Source of the DNA: Methanoregula sp.
GTDB lineage: Archaea > Halobacteriota > Methanomicrobia > Methanomicrobiales > Methanospirillaceae
Direction of reading: 5' to 3'
Length of the DNA: 64,000 bases
Assembly: GCF_028679125.1 (NCBI RefSeq)
Contig: NZ_JAJRCG010000005.1
Coordinates: 92,194 to 156,193, forward strand
Part shown: positions 44,227 through 54,103 of the stretch, one piece after another
How the letters are laid out: every line of letters starts with the position of its first letter
Numbering within the stretch: position 1 is the stretch's first letter
Notes under the pieces: model-generated
What the model was told of the DNA's origin: nothing
Database searches by the model: none
The model's input: only the letters and a program-made list of their open reading frames with translations
Made by a program: the position numbers and the translations under genes

Positions 44227-44720
44227 TCAATTTTGCACTGAGGAGACTATGTCAAACTTCCCGGTCTCCGTGAAATATATCCCCCTGGTTACACTATTCC
44301 CCCGGGTGAATTGCCGGGCCGCCTCACAATAAACCGACAACGAAAGCGCGTACTCCTCCTCTAAAGCAGCATAATCGCAGATGCTTCCGACTTGTAATCG
44401 ATCACGATCCAGGAACCATCATCAAATTCACACAACCGGTCAATCTTCCCGGTCACCGGCCCGCCCTCAAACGTAACAACAAACGGCACTTCACAAAACG
44501 ACCGCTTCACCCGCTTCATCAGGTCTGAAGAAAAGAACCGGGTAACAATCTCTCCGAGCTGCCGGAGATGCTCCTCCGAAAATTCCCCGTACTCCTTCAG
44601 CACGGTTGCCGCATCCCGGCCCCGCAAGACCTCATGAATGATCGTGCCCTTCTTCGTTCCTTCAACGCCCGGTAAATATTTCGATGCAATCGGTTCCCGA
44701 ACCGGTTTGGTACACGGCAC
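44227..44720 (-). pseudogene. Remnant of an AddA-like nuclease domain
   Basis: The minus strand encodes the C-terminal nuclease part of an AddA/UvrD-type helicase-nuclease: GTKKGTIIHEVLRG, VTGKIDRLCEFDDGSWIVID and YKSEA carry the PD-(D/E)XK residues. Near 44366 the frame shifts, and a second frame continues with EEEYALSLSVYCEAARQF and GIYFTETGKFDIV to a TGA at 44227. The helicase part is absent and no proper start is seen. It is a broken gene end. Confidence 0.65.
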
Positions 44721-45112
44721 TCCGGGCTGCCGGACCCTCTGGCAGGATGTATATTCACTTCTCCGACGTGAAATCTGGCACCCCCCTCTAAAACGGTCAT
44801 AGCGGCCTCCGGCCAGAGGTTATTTTTTCACGTCCCGAAACCTGTCTGAAAAAAGGGGGCGCTGGACGCCTTCTATTTTGCAGGTTTAAGTGGCCTTCAT
44901 TTTGCCCGGTTTTTGAAAATACCCCTGAAATATCGTTTTTTCCGTGGGCGTGGACATCATTTCCTGTGGAACCGGAAAACCGGATCGCCGGATTGCCAAT
45001 CCGGGGCCGTATCGGGCGTATTTGGGATACGGTCTTTCCGGGAGGACAGGTCCTGGTTTGCCTGATCACCCGCAGGAACGTACCTCAAATCCGGGTCCTG
45101 TACGGTACCGGA

Positions 45113-45331
45113 TCACTCCTCCGGCCCGGCCGCCTCGCTCTTGTAATAGATCACGGCCCACGACCCGTCATCGAACTCCATGAGCCGGTCGATCTTCCCG
45201 GTCACGGGTTTCCCCGCAACAGTAACAATAAACGGCAGCTCACGATAAGATCGCTTCACCCGTTTCATCAGGTCCGAAAAGAGAATACCATACCGGATTT
45301 CCTCGCACCGGGATACAGCCAAAGGATCCAT
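45113..45331 (-). pseudogene. Second remnant of the same AddA-like nuclease domain
   Basis: The 72-codon frame contains SDLMKRVKRSYRELPFIVTV, GKPVTGKIDRLMEFDDGSWA and YYKSEAA, nearly the same core as the remnant at 44227-44720 but shorter and with the motif III Asp changed (IYYKS for IDYKS). It begins about 90 bases from the divergent mre11 start. Confidence 0.65.
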
Positions 45332-45380
45332 ACGAATAATTTTTTCATGACCTCATCTTCACATTTTCACCTCTCTCCCC

Positions 45381-45398
45381 CACCCCCTTATATCCCAT
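45381..45398 (+). promoter_or_regulatory. Promoter of mre11
   Basis: CACCCCCTTATATCCCAT has a TATA core centred near 45391, so transcription should start near 45417, about six bases before the ATG. The mRNA would be nearly leaderless. The same sequence occurs before nurA at 56097-56115. Confidence 0.6.
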
Positions 45399-45422
45399 AA
45401 AACCCAACGAACAATCTAAGAA

Positions 45423-46565
45423 ATGAAACTCATCCACATCGCCGACACCCACCTGGGCCTCGCAGCATTCAACCGCCTCGATCCAGAAAGCGGCATGAAC
45501 CTCCGGGAAAAACAGGTGTACGATAACTTTCTTTCAGCGATAGATGAGATCATACAACAAAAACCCGAAGCCCTCGTCCACGCCGGCGATCTCTTTGACG
45601 TGGTAAAACCAAAAACGAAAGCCTACACAACCGTTCTCGAAGCCCTCGAACGACTTCACGAAAAAGAGATCCCCCTGGTAATAATCGCCGGCAACCACAG
45701 CATGGTCAAAACGAGGTATACAACAAGCCCGTTCGAAGTACTGACGTACCACAAATCCGCAATCAAGGCAGCGTATAAATTCCGGTACGAGAAGGTCGAG
45801 ATCGGGGACACCGTCTTCCACCTCATCCCCAACATGCTCCGGCCCGAAGATTACCGCACAGCCTACGATCAGATAACAATCAGCCCGGACCACAACAACG
45901 TGCTCGTGACCCACGGCCTCGCGACCGCGATCAAGGACAAACGCCTCGCGACCGTTGCCGAGCACGAGCTGGATGGCACGATCCTCTCCGACCGCTTCGA
46001 TTACATTGCGCTCGGCCACTACCACCGGCAGTGCCAGATCACGGACAATGCCTGGTACTCGGGGTCCTCCGAGTTCCTCACGTACGGCGAGATCCGGGAT
46101 GCAAAGGGCGGCCTCTCCGTTGACCCGGGCCGGCACGAGGTTGTGCCGCTCGGACTCCCGAAGACGGCGATGGCGGATTGCGGGACAATCAAATGCCAGA
46201 GCGTACATCCCGGGGATATCACGGAGGAGATCATCGCCCGCGTGGAGCAGAAAAATCTCCCGAAGTTCGCGATGGCGCAGGTCACGCTTGACGGCCTCTC
46301 GCGGGAGCACGGGAAGGGAATTGACACGCGAAACCTTGCGGGCGTCCGCGAGCACCTGCTCGACCTGAAGATCCGGGTGAAATCCGAAGCGGAGGACACG
46401 CCGGTCCTGCTCCAGCAGGACATCCGGATGATCGATTACCTGCAGGAATTCGAGGGCTTCGTGGCAAAGCAGCAGATCTCCGCAAAGCAGAAGGAGTTCG
46501 CGCTCGCACGCGGAAGAGATGTGCTCCGGTCCGTGATGGACGAGCACCGGGGGACAGGAGAATGA
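45423..46565 (+). CDS. mre11: DNA double-strand break repair nuclease Mre11
   Basis: The 380-residue protein has the full set of calcineurin-like phosphoesterase motifs: IADTHLG (Asp8, His10), HAGDLFD, IIAGNHS, VTHGLA and ALGHYHRQ, followed by the capping domain. With Rad50 it binds and trims DNA ends as a Mn-dependent 3'-5' exonuclease and endonuclease. Its length is within the archaeal range. The GNHS form replaces the more common GNHD/E. rad50 follows after an unusually long 304-base spacer. Confidence 0.95.
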   Translation: MKLIHIADTHLGLAAFNRLDPESGMNLREKQVYDNFLSAIDEIIQQKPEALVHAGDLFDVVKPKTKAYTTVLEALERLHEKEIPLVIIAGNHSMVKTRYTTSPFEVLTYHKSAIKAAYKFRYEKVEIGDTVFHLIPNMLRPEDYRTAYDQITISPDHNNVLVTHGLATAIKDKRLATVAEHELDGTILSDRFDYIALGHYHRQCQITDNAWYSGSSEFLTYGEIRDAKGGLSVDPGRHEVVPLGLPKTAMADCGTIKCQSVHPGDITEEIIARVEQKNLPKFAMAQVTLDGLSREHGKGIDTRNLAGVREHLLDLKIRVKSEAEDTPVLLQQDIRMIDYLQEFEGFVAKQQISAKQKEFALARGRDVLRSVMDEHRGTGE

Positions 46566-46869
46566 TCTCCTTCAAGTGTTTTGGCGATGGGGGAGATGTA
46601 TTTCCTTGTATGTTCTCTCAATCATTGCGATGCCTGTCGCGCTCCCGCGGCGGTCTCAATGAGCGTACCGGTCTCGCGAATCCGCTCATTACCGGGCGAG
46701 GTCCTGACGAAGCGGCCGGGCGATCCCCGAAGGGTGGGGGAACACTCACCCACGGTCAGGACGGAGTTCCGGAAATTTGTCCGGTAAGAGGCTTTAAACC
46801 GGGGGCTGCCCACGCGGCGGGGGCGTGGCCCCCAGGAGCGTCAATAAAAAATCGTTCGGGAGCCCACCC
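46566..46869. other. Spacer between mre11 and rad50
   Basis: In many archaea these genes overlap, but here 304 bases intervene. No convincing gene is inside. The 46798-46840 part, with GGGGGC and GGCCCCC arms, resembles the GC-rich centre of repeat A. A TTTAAA at 46792-46797 could be a separate rad50 promoter. Confidence 0.45.
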
Positions 46870-49308
46870 ATGATCCTCGACCGGCTCGAACTCAATAACT
46901 TCAAGCGGTTCCGGCACCAGGTGATCAACTTCCATGACGGCATCACCGGCATCCTCGGGAATAACGGCACGGGCAAGTCAAGCCTCGTCACCGCGATCTT
47001 CTTTGCGCTCTATGGCGTGCAGGCAACCGGGATCGCTGCGGACTATATTGTCTCATCGTTTGCAGGCCAGAAAGAGAAGTGCGAGGTCCGGCTCGACTTC
47101 CGGATCGGGGGCGACACCTACACGGTCGTGCGCACGTTCAAAAAAGGCAAGACGGTCACGCACGATGCCAGCTTCCACAAAAACAATAAGATGATGGCAA
47201 CGGGCGTGAGCCCGGTCGAGACCGAGGTGAAGCGGACGCTCGGGATGGGCCCGGTGGATTTCAAAAACACGATCTACGCAGGCCAGAAGGATCTCCTCAC
47301 GCTCCTGGAGAACACCCCCGGAAAACGGAAAGAGTGGTTCCTCCGGGCGCTCGGGATCGATTACCTGAGCACCGAGAGCCAGAAAGTCTTAAAAGAGGAT
47401 ATCGATAAAAAAACCGGCGAACTCCAGCGCAAGGAAGGCGAGCTTGCGGCAATGTCCGGCCGGCAGAGCGAAGGAGAACTCGCAAACCTCCAGGCATCCA
47501 TCACAACATTCACCACCGCGATCGCGGAACTCGGGAAGCAGAAGACCGACCTCACCAGACAGCGGGCGGAGCTCGACGCACAACTCAGGGTCCTTGCAGA
47601 GAAGAAGGCCGCATACGACCGGCTCGTGCAGCAGCAGCTGGCGATCAAAAAAGAGCTCGCCACCGAGACGGCCCAGCAGAAGACGATCGAATCCGGCCTC
47701 GTCCTGCTCAGGAACGATGAGGCCGAGTATCACGAGCTCGAAAAGGCTGCCGGGTCGTATGCAGAGATCCGGGCACGGCTCGACACGCTCGCAAAGCAGA
47801 AGGCCGAGCACCAGCGCATCACCGGGGAACTCGGCTTTTGCCGAAAGCAGGTCGCAGACATAAACGCCCGTATCGGGAAGGAGAAAACCCGGCTTGCAGG
47901 TCTTGCAAAAGACGCCGAGGAGTATACCCGCCTCGCCGCCACCATCAGGAAGTCCATCGGTGCCGGCCCGGAGCTTGCGGACGACCGGCTCGATACTGCG
48001 GTCAACTACCAGGTTGCGGATCTCATGAAGCGGGCCGGCACCCTTGCAGCGCAGCAGCAGCGGTACAAAGAAGAGAAAGAAAAACTCGAAGCCGACCGGG
48101 CAACGATCGCACAGGCCGGGCCGGACGGCATCTGCCCGCTCTGCCGGCAGAAACTCGGTGCCCACTTCGGGGACCTGGAGCAGGAGTTCGGATCAAAACT
48201 CCGGGAGATGGAGGACAAGGCTGTCGCCGATCTCGAACGACAGGAGAGACTGGAGAAGGAGAAGACAGCAATCGAGGCCCTGCGACCGGTTCTCGAACAG
48301 CTCCGGACCCTCGCTGCACAGCTGAAACGCCGGGCCGAGTTCGAGAGCGCGATCGCGGAACTCACCACCCAGCTCAGCACAAAGCAGCGCGAAGAGCATG
48401 CCTGTGCAGAGGCAATAACAAACCTCGCGTTCAATGCGGAAACCTGCAGCATCGCAGAGCAGCAGGAGGCAGCGGCCCGGAAGGTACAGGCCCGGTTCAC
48501 CGAGCTCGGCAAAAAGATCGGCCAGGCAAACTCCATGAAGCAGCAGCTCGCCGATCTCGTGGAACGTATCGCGAAGAGGAACGCTGACCTTGCGAAACGG
48601 GAACAGGAAATAACCGGTGCGCCGTACAACCCGACAGAGTCAGCCGGAACCGAAGACCGGATGAAGGCAACCGACACGGCTCTCCGGGATGCCGATGTCG
48701 CGATCGCCAATGCGGCACGGGATAAAAAATTTGCCGAAGAAAAGATCGCGGATTACAAGCGTACCACTGAACAGATCGTCCTGTTGCAGAAACAGGCAAC
48801 AGAACTCAAAGACGAGATCGATCTTCTCAGACTCACGCGGAGCCTCATCGCCGAGTACGTGGTCTACCTCATGCAGGTCGTCAGGAGCCGGCTCGAAGGC
48901 GAGGTGAGCCGGATTATCGCAGAGATCACGGGCGGGAGATACGAACAGGTCCTCCTTGACGAGGACTTCAACCTGCTCGTGAGGGACGTTGACAACGATT
49001 ACCCGATCGACCGGTTCAGCGGCGGCGAGCAGGACGACATCGCGGTCGCGCTCCGAATCGCCCTCTCGCGGTATCTCGCTGAACTCCACCAGGTGCACGA
49101 GTCCACGTTCCTCATCTTCGATGAGATCTTCGGGAGCCAGGACGAGGAGCGGAGAAACAATCTCCTCACTGCCCTCCGCACGCAGGAGTCCCGCTTCCCG
49201 CAGATCCTCCTCATCTCCCACATAGCAGAGATGCAGGGCGAGTTTGCAAACACGCTTCAGATCGAGATGGGCGCAGACAATGCGAGCAGGATAAAAGAGG
49301 TGGAGTGA
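46870..49308 (+). CDS. rad50: DNA double-strand break repair ATPase Rad50
   Basis: The 812-residue protein has the Rad50/SMC layout: Walker A GNNGTGKSS near residue 35, a long coiled coil, the zinc hook CPLC (422-425) in the centre, a second coiled coil, then the signature DRFSGGEQDDIAVALRIALS and Walker B TFLIFDEIFGSQDEERR. It tethers DNA ends and drives Mre11 through ATP. The ATG at 46870 matches the family N terminus (ILDRLELNNFKRF); the longer open frame runs into the spacer. Confidence 0.95.
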   Translation: MILDRLELNNFKRFRHQVINFHDGITGILGNNGTGKSSLVTAIFFALYGVQATGIAADYIVSSFAGQKEKCEVRLDFRIGGDTYTVVRTFKKGKTVTHDASFHKNNKMMATGVSPVETEVKRTLGMGPVDFKNTIYAGQKDLLTLLENTPGKRKEWFLRALGIDYLSTESQKVLKEDIDKKTGELQRKEGELAAMSGRQSEGELANLQASITTFTTAIAELGKQKTDLTRQRAELDAQLRVLAEKKAAYDRLVQQQLAIKKELATETAQQKTIESGLVLLRNDEAEYHELEKAAGSYAEIRARLDTLAKQKAEHQRITGELGFCRKQVADINARIGKEKTRLAGLAKDAEEYTRLAATIRKSIGAGPELADDRLDTAVNYQVADLMKRAGTLAAQQQRYKEEKEKLEADRATIAQAGPDGICPLCRQKLGAHFGDLEQEFGSKLREMEDKAVADLERQERLEKEKTAIEALRPVLEQLRTLAAQLKRRAEFESAIAELTTQLSTKQREEHACAEAITNLAFNAETCSIAEQQEAAARKVQARFTELGKKIGQANSMKQQLADLVERIAKRNADLAKREQEITGAPYNPTESAGTEDRMKATDTALRDADVAIANAARDKKFAEEKIADYKRTTEQIVLLQKQATELKDEIDLLRLTRSLIAEYVVYLMQVVRSRLEGEVSRIIAEITGGRYEQVLLDEDFNLLVRDVDNDYPIDRFSGGEQDDIAVALRIALSRYLAELHQVHESTFLIFDEIFGSQDEERRNNLLTALRTQESRFPQILLISHIAEMQGEFANTLQIEMGADNASRIKEVE

Positions 49309-49352
49309 TGCACGAGGACCGGCCGGCCGTTTCTCGTGCTAAATGATGAATT

Positions 49353-49724
49353 ATGCCAGGCTGTCCGTTCTGTTCCAGCGATAAGGTCTACAGTCTTCTC
49401 GATACCATGCACTGCAAGCGGTGCAAGAATATCTGGAAAGAGGAAGACCCGGGCCTGCCCGCTGCCTGCGACGCGGGAGCCCCGGACAATACCGTACGAA
49501 TCAGGAAACGAACCGATCCCCTGGAAACACGGCTGGAGAAGAGACTGGATGAATGCCTCAAACGGTCCAACGGGAAATTCTGTCTTACCATCATGAACTG
49601 GCAGGCCGGGGATATCTCACCTGAACTGTTCAGGAGATACCTGATGCGATGCAGGAAAAACCGGTCCCTGGCAGAGACAAAGGATCGCTACGGGCGGATA
49701 TGGTATTCGCGGATAATTTCCTGA
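49353..49724 (+). CDS. Zinc-ribbon protein of unknown function, downstream of rad50
   Basis: The 123-residue product begins with a zinc-ribbon-like pair of motifs, CPFCSSDKVYSLLDTMHCKR and then C, followed by a charged middle (RTDPLETRLEKRLDECLKRS) and a C-terminal helix with FRRYLMRCRKNRSL. No family is recognised. It follows rad50 by 44 bases and may be co-transcribed; a role in the same repair pathway is only inferred from position. Confidence 0.6.
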   Translation: MPGCPFCSSDKVYSLLDTMHCKRCKNIWKEEDPGLPAACDAGAPDNTVRIRKRTDPLETRLEKRLDECLKRSNGKFCLTIMNWQAGDISPELFRRYLMRCRKNRSLAETKDRYGRIWYSRIIS

Positions 49725-50144
49725 CGCACGAGAGGAGTTTTGGGTCATCCTCATCCCCGCCATCCCGGAAATCCACGGCAAATCTCCCGGCACGATGAGC
49801 GCAAAGAGAGGCACGGTCAACACCGGTATAATCCCGGGATGGCAAGGGGAACGCCGTGTAATCGTGTATCGTCTCATTCCGGGTTTTCGATGATCCGCTC
49901 CCGCAAGGTGATGTCAGGACGCAGGCCCGTCTGCGAACACGGGAGGACCAGCATGGGCATTCCTTTTTTTTACCTAGTGCACCCACACCAGCCCTCATGT
50001 CATCAAAACGAACCCCCGACACCGCATGTATTGAGAGAGTAATAATTTTTTAAAAAGATATATCATGTTATAAGTTATTTTTCTTCATATAGCTGGTACG
50101 AGTATCCGGCACTTCTTCGCGCAAAGTACCGGACAGGTTTTCTC
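49725..50144. other. Intergenic region with a promoter near its end
   Basis: Mostly featureless. A TATA-like AAAGATATATC near 50056-50066 could drive the PAS kinase gene, giving a leader of about 60 bases. No gene is visible. Confidence 0.45.
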
Positions 50145-51710
50145 ATGATCATGACGGAACGAATACAGGCAGGGACTGACTTTGGACAATCTTCACGCCA
50201 GTTTACTGATATCATCAACTTCCTGCCCGATGCAACGTTTGTCATCGACCGGACCGGAACGGTCATTGCCTGGAACAGCGCGATCGAAGAGATGACCAGT
50301 GTACCGGCAGAACAGATGCTGGGATGCGGGGATTATGCCTATGCCATCCCGTTCTATGGACTGCGCCGGCCGGTCCTTATCAACCTGGTTCTCCAGCCAG
50401 GTGACCGGATCGAAAACAACCATTACCATATCATCCGGCAGGAGGGGAACCTGCTCATTGCAGAACTGGATCTCCCCCACCCGATCGGAAAGAGCACGCA
50501 TCTCTGGGCCAAGGCAAGCCCCCTCTACGATGAACAGGGCACCACAATCGGGGCGATAGAATCCATCCGCGATGTCACCCCTCACAAGCAGGCACAGATC
50601 GCGCTTGAGAACGCCAGAGAGTTTGCCGAAACGGTCATCGAGACGGCAAATGCGATCATTGTCGGCCACGATACCGCGGGCCGGATTACCCTCTTCAACC
50701 AGGCCGCGGAGAAGACGACCGGATACACCCGAGCCGAACTGGAGGGTAAAAACTGGTTTGAGGTGGTAGTCCCCCGGGACCGGTTTTCTTCTGTCTATGA
50801 AGAACTCGATCATCTGACGGGGGATGGGATACCAAAACAGCTGGAAATTCCCCTCCTGACAAAAACGGGCGACGTGCGGCATATCACGTGGCAGAATAAT
50901 GAGATCCGGGAACAGGGCACCATTGTCGGGACTATTTCCATAGGTATCGATATCACTGACAGGATAACAGCGGAAGACGAGCTCAAAATGCTGTACACCA
51001 ACCTGGAGCAGCGGATTGTTGAACGGACCGCGGATCTCCGGAAGACTGAAGAGGCGTACCATCGGGCAAATGTCAAGCTCAATCTCTTAAGCTCGATCAC
51101 CCGGCATGACATCCTCAACCAGCTGATGGTGGTGAGCGGATTTTTGGAGCTCGCGGCAAAAAACGTGGCGGATGAACAGACACGGGGGCATATTCAAAAA
51201 GCAATGCATGCTTCCGCAGCCGTAGAACGGCACATCGTATTCACCCGGCTCTACCAGAATATCGGCGTGAAAGCCCCCCAGTGGCAGAACCTCCGGACAT
51301 GCGCAGAAAAGCAGATAACAGACCTCCGGCCGGAGTCTGTATCCGTTGGTATGGATATCACGGGGATTGAAATTTTTTCAGATCCGCTCTTTGAAAAAGG
51401 TCTCTATACCCTGGTTGACAATACCCTCCGTCACAGTGAGACCGCAACAGAGATCCGGTTATCCTGCCGGCATAAGGATACCGGTGAACTGGTGCTGATC
51501 TATGAAGACAATGGTGTTGGCATCCCCTCTGAAGATAAGGAGCATATCTTCGAGCGGGGATTTGGTAAAAACACGGGGTTCGGTCTCTTCCTTGCCCGGG
51601 AGATCCTTGCCATTACCGATATTACTATCCGGGAGACCGGTGAGCCGGGCAATTCTGCACGGTTTGAGATAACGGTGCCACCGGGGGCATGGCGGCTGCA
51701 AGGAGCATGA
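50145..51710 (+). CDS. PAS-PAS sensor histidine kinase (soluble)
   Basis: The 521-residue protein has two PAS domains (about 18-145, from IINFLPDATFVIDRTG, and 155-275, from FAETVIETANAIIVGHD), a short coiled coil, and a kinase core with SSITRHDILNQL as the phospho-His helix, NTLRHSE and EDNGVGIPSEDKEHIFERGF as ATPase boxes, and GFGLFLAREILAI as the final glycine box. No membrane segment is present, so it senses a cytoplasmic signal, perhaps through a PAS ligand. No response regulator gene is next to it. An in-frame ATG at 50151 is an alternative start. Confidence 0.9.
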   Translation: MIMTERIQAGTDFGQSSRQFTDIINFLPDATFVIDRTGTVIAWNSAIEEMTSVPAEQMLGCGDYAYAIPFYGLRRPVLINLVLQPGDRIENNHYHIIRQEGNLLIAELDLPHPIGKSTHLWAKASPLYDEQGTTIGAIESIRDVTPHKQAQIALENAREFAETVIETANAIIVGHDTAGRITLFNQAAEKTTGYTRAELEGKNWFEVVVPRDRFSSVYEELDHLTGDGIPKQLEIPLLTKTGDVRHITWQNNEIREQGTIVGTISIGIDITDRITAEDELKMLYTNLEQRIVERTADLRKTEEAYHRANVKLNLLSSITRHDILNQLMVVSGFLELAAKNVADEQTRGHIQKAMHASAAVERHIVFTRLYQNIGVKAPQWQNLRTCAEKQITDLRPESVSVGMDITGIEIFSDPLFEKGLYTLVDNTLRHSETATEIRLSCRHKDTGELVLIYEDNGVGIPSEDKEHIFERGFGKNTGFGLFLAREILAITDITIRETGEPGNSARFEITVPPGAWRLQGA

Positions 51711-51910
51711 TAATTTTGCCGGTCTGTAATTCCATGTGGTAGTGCACAGATTCTTTTTAATCATACCATCTCATCGTGGCATGAAAGATACCGTTGCTGA
51801 TGGTGAGCGCCGGTCTGCTGCATGAGAAAAGGGAATGCTCATGCAGGGAGAATTTCCCTTCCAGGAAAAGGGAAGCGGCAAGACCGAAGAACCGCGTTAA
51901 AACTGAGATC

Positions 51911-52696
51911 TCACCGGGGCGTGATAACGAACCTGCAGTGATCGTCGCCCATGGCATAACAGGCTGTTTCATCGACCTGCTGGGGTTTTCTGAAGTGTTC
52001 TGAAAATACCGCGTCGAGGATCCCGGAGTCAAAGGCACAGGCCGGCCGGCCAAGATACGGGAGGTTCCCGCATTCAAAACAGTCATATGCCCGCAGGGTC
52101 AGCGGTGCAAGCGACTCGACATTCAGTGTCCCGAGGTTATGCTTCCGCCAGAAATTCCCCAGGTTTTCCAGCAGCACCGAAAGGTCCTTGTCCGCGAGGT
52201 TTTGCGCGATCGTGCGGCCTACCCGGTTCCCGGACTCGCGCAGCACCGGGTCAATATTGATCCCTTCGGCAAGGAGGGATACCCGGATCGTGCGGAACAT
52301 GTACCGGTAAAAACCAAACGGATCGTTACCGTCAATCAGCCGGCCTGCCAGGTCCGCCCCGTCATCAACCGGAATACCGCCGGTGAGGTTTCCCAGGGCA
52401 TGTGACCGGAGATAAAAGATCTTTTTCCGCTCGTCCTTTGGATCGATCTTCGAACCGATAATCCCGTCCTGCTCCAGTCCCTTGAGATGGACTGATACGG
52501 TTGACTTGGCCCGGCCGGAGACGGAGACGATCTCATCGAACGTACGATCGCGGGTGCTGAGCACCGAGAGGATCTTCACGCGAACCGGGGACTGGACCGT
52601 CCGTATACCGGCAGGTGTGGAGAAGAGACCGATCGCTGACGGGTCCTCCGGTCGGGACGCAGGCGATCGTTTCCCCTTAAACAACTGAGTTTCCAT
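51911..52696 (-). CDS. ArsR-like winged-helix regulator with V4R domain
   Basis: The 261-residue protein has an N-terminal winged helix (about 30-105: VRVKILSVLSTRDRTFDEIV; RAKSTVSVHLKGLEQDGII) and a V4R/4-vinyl-reductase-type ligand domain with FECGNLPYLGRPACAFDSGI and ETACYAMGDDHCRF, whose Cys/His residues could hold a metal or cluster. The ATG at 52694-52696 is chosen because the TATA box at 52721-52729 is too close to an upstream ATG at 52720. It is divergent from fprA and its DNA target is probably the inverted repeat between them. Confidence 0.8.
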   Translation of the reverse strand: METQLFKGKRSPASRPEDPSAIGLFSTPAGIRTVQSPVRVKILSVLSTRDRTFDEIVSVSGRAKSTVSVHLKGLEQDGIIGSKIDPKDERKKIFYLRSHALGNLTGGIPVDDGADLAGRLIDGNDPFGFYRYMFRTIRVSLLAEGINIDPVLRESGNRVGRTIAQNLADKDLSVLLENLGNFWRKHNLGTLNVESLAPLTLRAYDCFECGNLPYLGRPACAFDSGILDAVFSEHFRKPQQVDETACYAMGDDHCRFVITPR

Positions 52697-52733
52697 ATCC
52701 TGCAATAAGTTTCGCAACATTCATATATAATCT

Positions 52734-52769
52734 GTTCGTAAACAATAGAACATTCGTATAGTTACGAAC
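52734..52769. promoter_or_regulatory. Inverted-repeat operator between the V4R regulator and fprA
   Basis: GTTCGTAAAC (52734-52743) and GTTACGAAC (52761-52769) form an imperfect inverted repeat. Further TTCGNA half sites are at 52711-52718 (TTCGCAAC) and 52753-52758. A nearly symmetrical TATATATAA (52721-52729) can serve both directions. This arrangement suits control of fprA, and self-control of the regulator, by the wHTH-V4R protein. Confidence 0.55.
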
Positions 52770-52781
52770 AATGTGAGAACC

Positions 52782-53999
52782 ATGAAAGCCGAATCGTACA
52801 AAATCGCCGATGGCGTGTACTGGGTCGGGTCGCTTGACTGGGACCTGAGGACTTACCACGGGTACACCCTTGATGGAACGTCATACAACTGCTACCTTGT
52901 CTTTGGTAAAAAGACTGCGCTCATTGACAATGTCTACCCGGGACATTCGGCCCAGATGTGGGCCCGCATCGCGGATGCATTCAGTAAGGAAGGAAAGACG
53001 GAGCAGATCGACATCATTGTCCAGAACCACGTAGAGAAGGATCACTCCGGGGCGCTTGTCGAGATCCATAAAAAATTCCCGAAGGCTCCGATCTACTGTA
53101 CCGAAATTGCTGAAACCGGACTCCTCCGGCACTTCCCTGCCCTCTCGGGTGCAGCATTCCATCATATCAAAACCGGCGAGACCCTTGACCTTGGGGGAAA
53201 GACCCTCGCATTTGTCCAGGCCCCGCTCCTCCACTGGCCGGACTCGATGTTCACGCTCTATGCCGAGAAGGGAATCCTCTTCCCGAACGATGCATTCGGC
53301 CAGCACCTCTGCTGCGCACAGCGGCTCGACACCGAAATTCCCGAGCATGTCCTGATGGATGCCACGCAGAAATTCTATGCCAACCTGATCGTTCCCTTGT
53401 CACCGCTCTTCCTCAAAAAAGCCGGAGAACTCACCGAGCTTGGCCTGATCGAGAAGGTAACCATGATCGCCCCCTCGCACGGCCAGATCTGGACCAATCC
53501 CGGCAACGTGATCGGGGCATACGTTGGCTGGGCATCCGGTTCTGCCATGAAAAACAAGGTGACGATCATCTACGACACCATGCATGGCTCGACCAAGATG
53601 CTCGCCCACAGTCTTGCAGAAGGTGTCATTGCGGGCGGATGCGACGTGAAGGTCTTCAACCTCCACGAGGACGAACGATCCGAGATCGTCAAGCACATCC
53701 TCGATTCAAAAGCAATCATGGTCGGCGTTCCGACCATCAACGACATGCCGTACCCGAGCATCGGGGACCTCCTCTATTACCTGAAGGGGCTGCACTTCAA
53801 CCGGACCGGCGAGCGGTTCGCTTTCACCTTCGGATCCATGGGAGGCAAGGGCGGTGCCGTGAAGATTGTTGCCGATGAATTAAAGACTGCCGGGTTCACC
53901 GTTGTCGGCTCGCAGGAAGTCCTGTACGTGCCGGACGCTCCCGAACTTGACACTGCGTTCAAGGCCGGTAAAGCAATGGCTGACCGGATCCGGAAATAA
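52782..53999 (+). CDS. fprA: Flavodiiron protein, F420H2 oxidase type
   Basis: The 405-residue protein has a beta-lactamase-like diiron domain with HVEKDH (His83, Glu85, Asp87, His88), LHWPDS, NDAFGQH and a final SHG, and a flavodoxin domain from about residue 258 ([30 protein letters not shown]). In methanogens this enzyme reduces O2 to water with electrons from F420H2. The cofactor is inferred from the lineage, not from a motif. GTGAG precedes the ATG at 52782. The divergent V4R regulator probably controls it. Confidence 0.93.
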   Translation: MKAESYKIADGVYWVGSLDWDLRTYHGYTLDGTSYNCYLVFGKKTALIDNVYPGHSAQMWARIADAFSKEGKTEQIDIIVQNHVEKDHSGALVEIHKKFPKAPIYCTEIAETGLLRHFPALSGAAFHHIKTGETLDLGGKTLAFVQAPLLHWPDSMFTLYAEKGILFPNDAFGQHLCCAQRLDTEIPEHVLMDATQKFYANLIVPLSPLFLKKAGELTELGLIEKVTMIAPSHGQIWTNPGNVIGAYVGWASGSAMKNKVTIIYDTMHGSTKMLAHSLAEGVIAGGCDVKVFNLHEDERSEIVKHILDSKAIMVGVPTINDMPYPSIGDLLYYLKGLHFNRTGERFAFTFGSMGGKGGAVKIVADELKTAGFTVVGSQEVLYVPDAPELDTAFKAGKAMADRIRK

Positions 54000-54103
54000 T
54001 TCTTATCCCACCATTACCTCCCTCTTTTTCTGCGTATTGTAATGCTGCCTACGGGAAGCCACCCAGGATCCGGTAAAAAAATCATCCGAATGCAGGTATC
54101 CCG

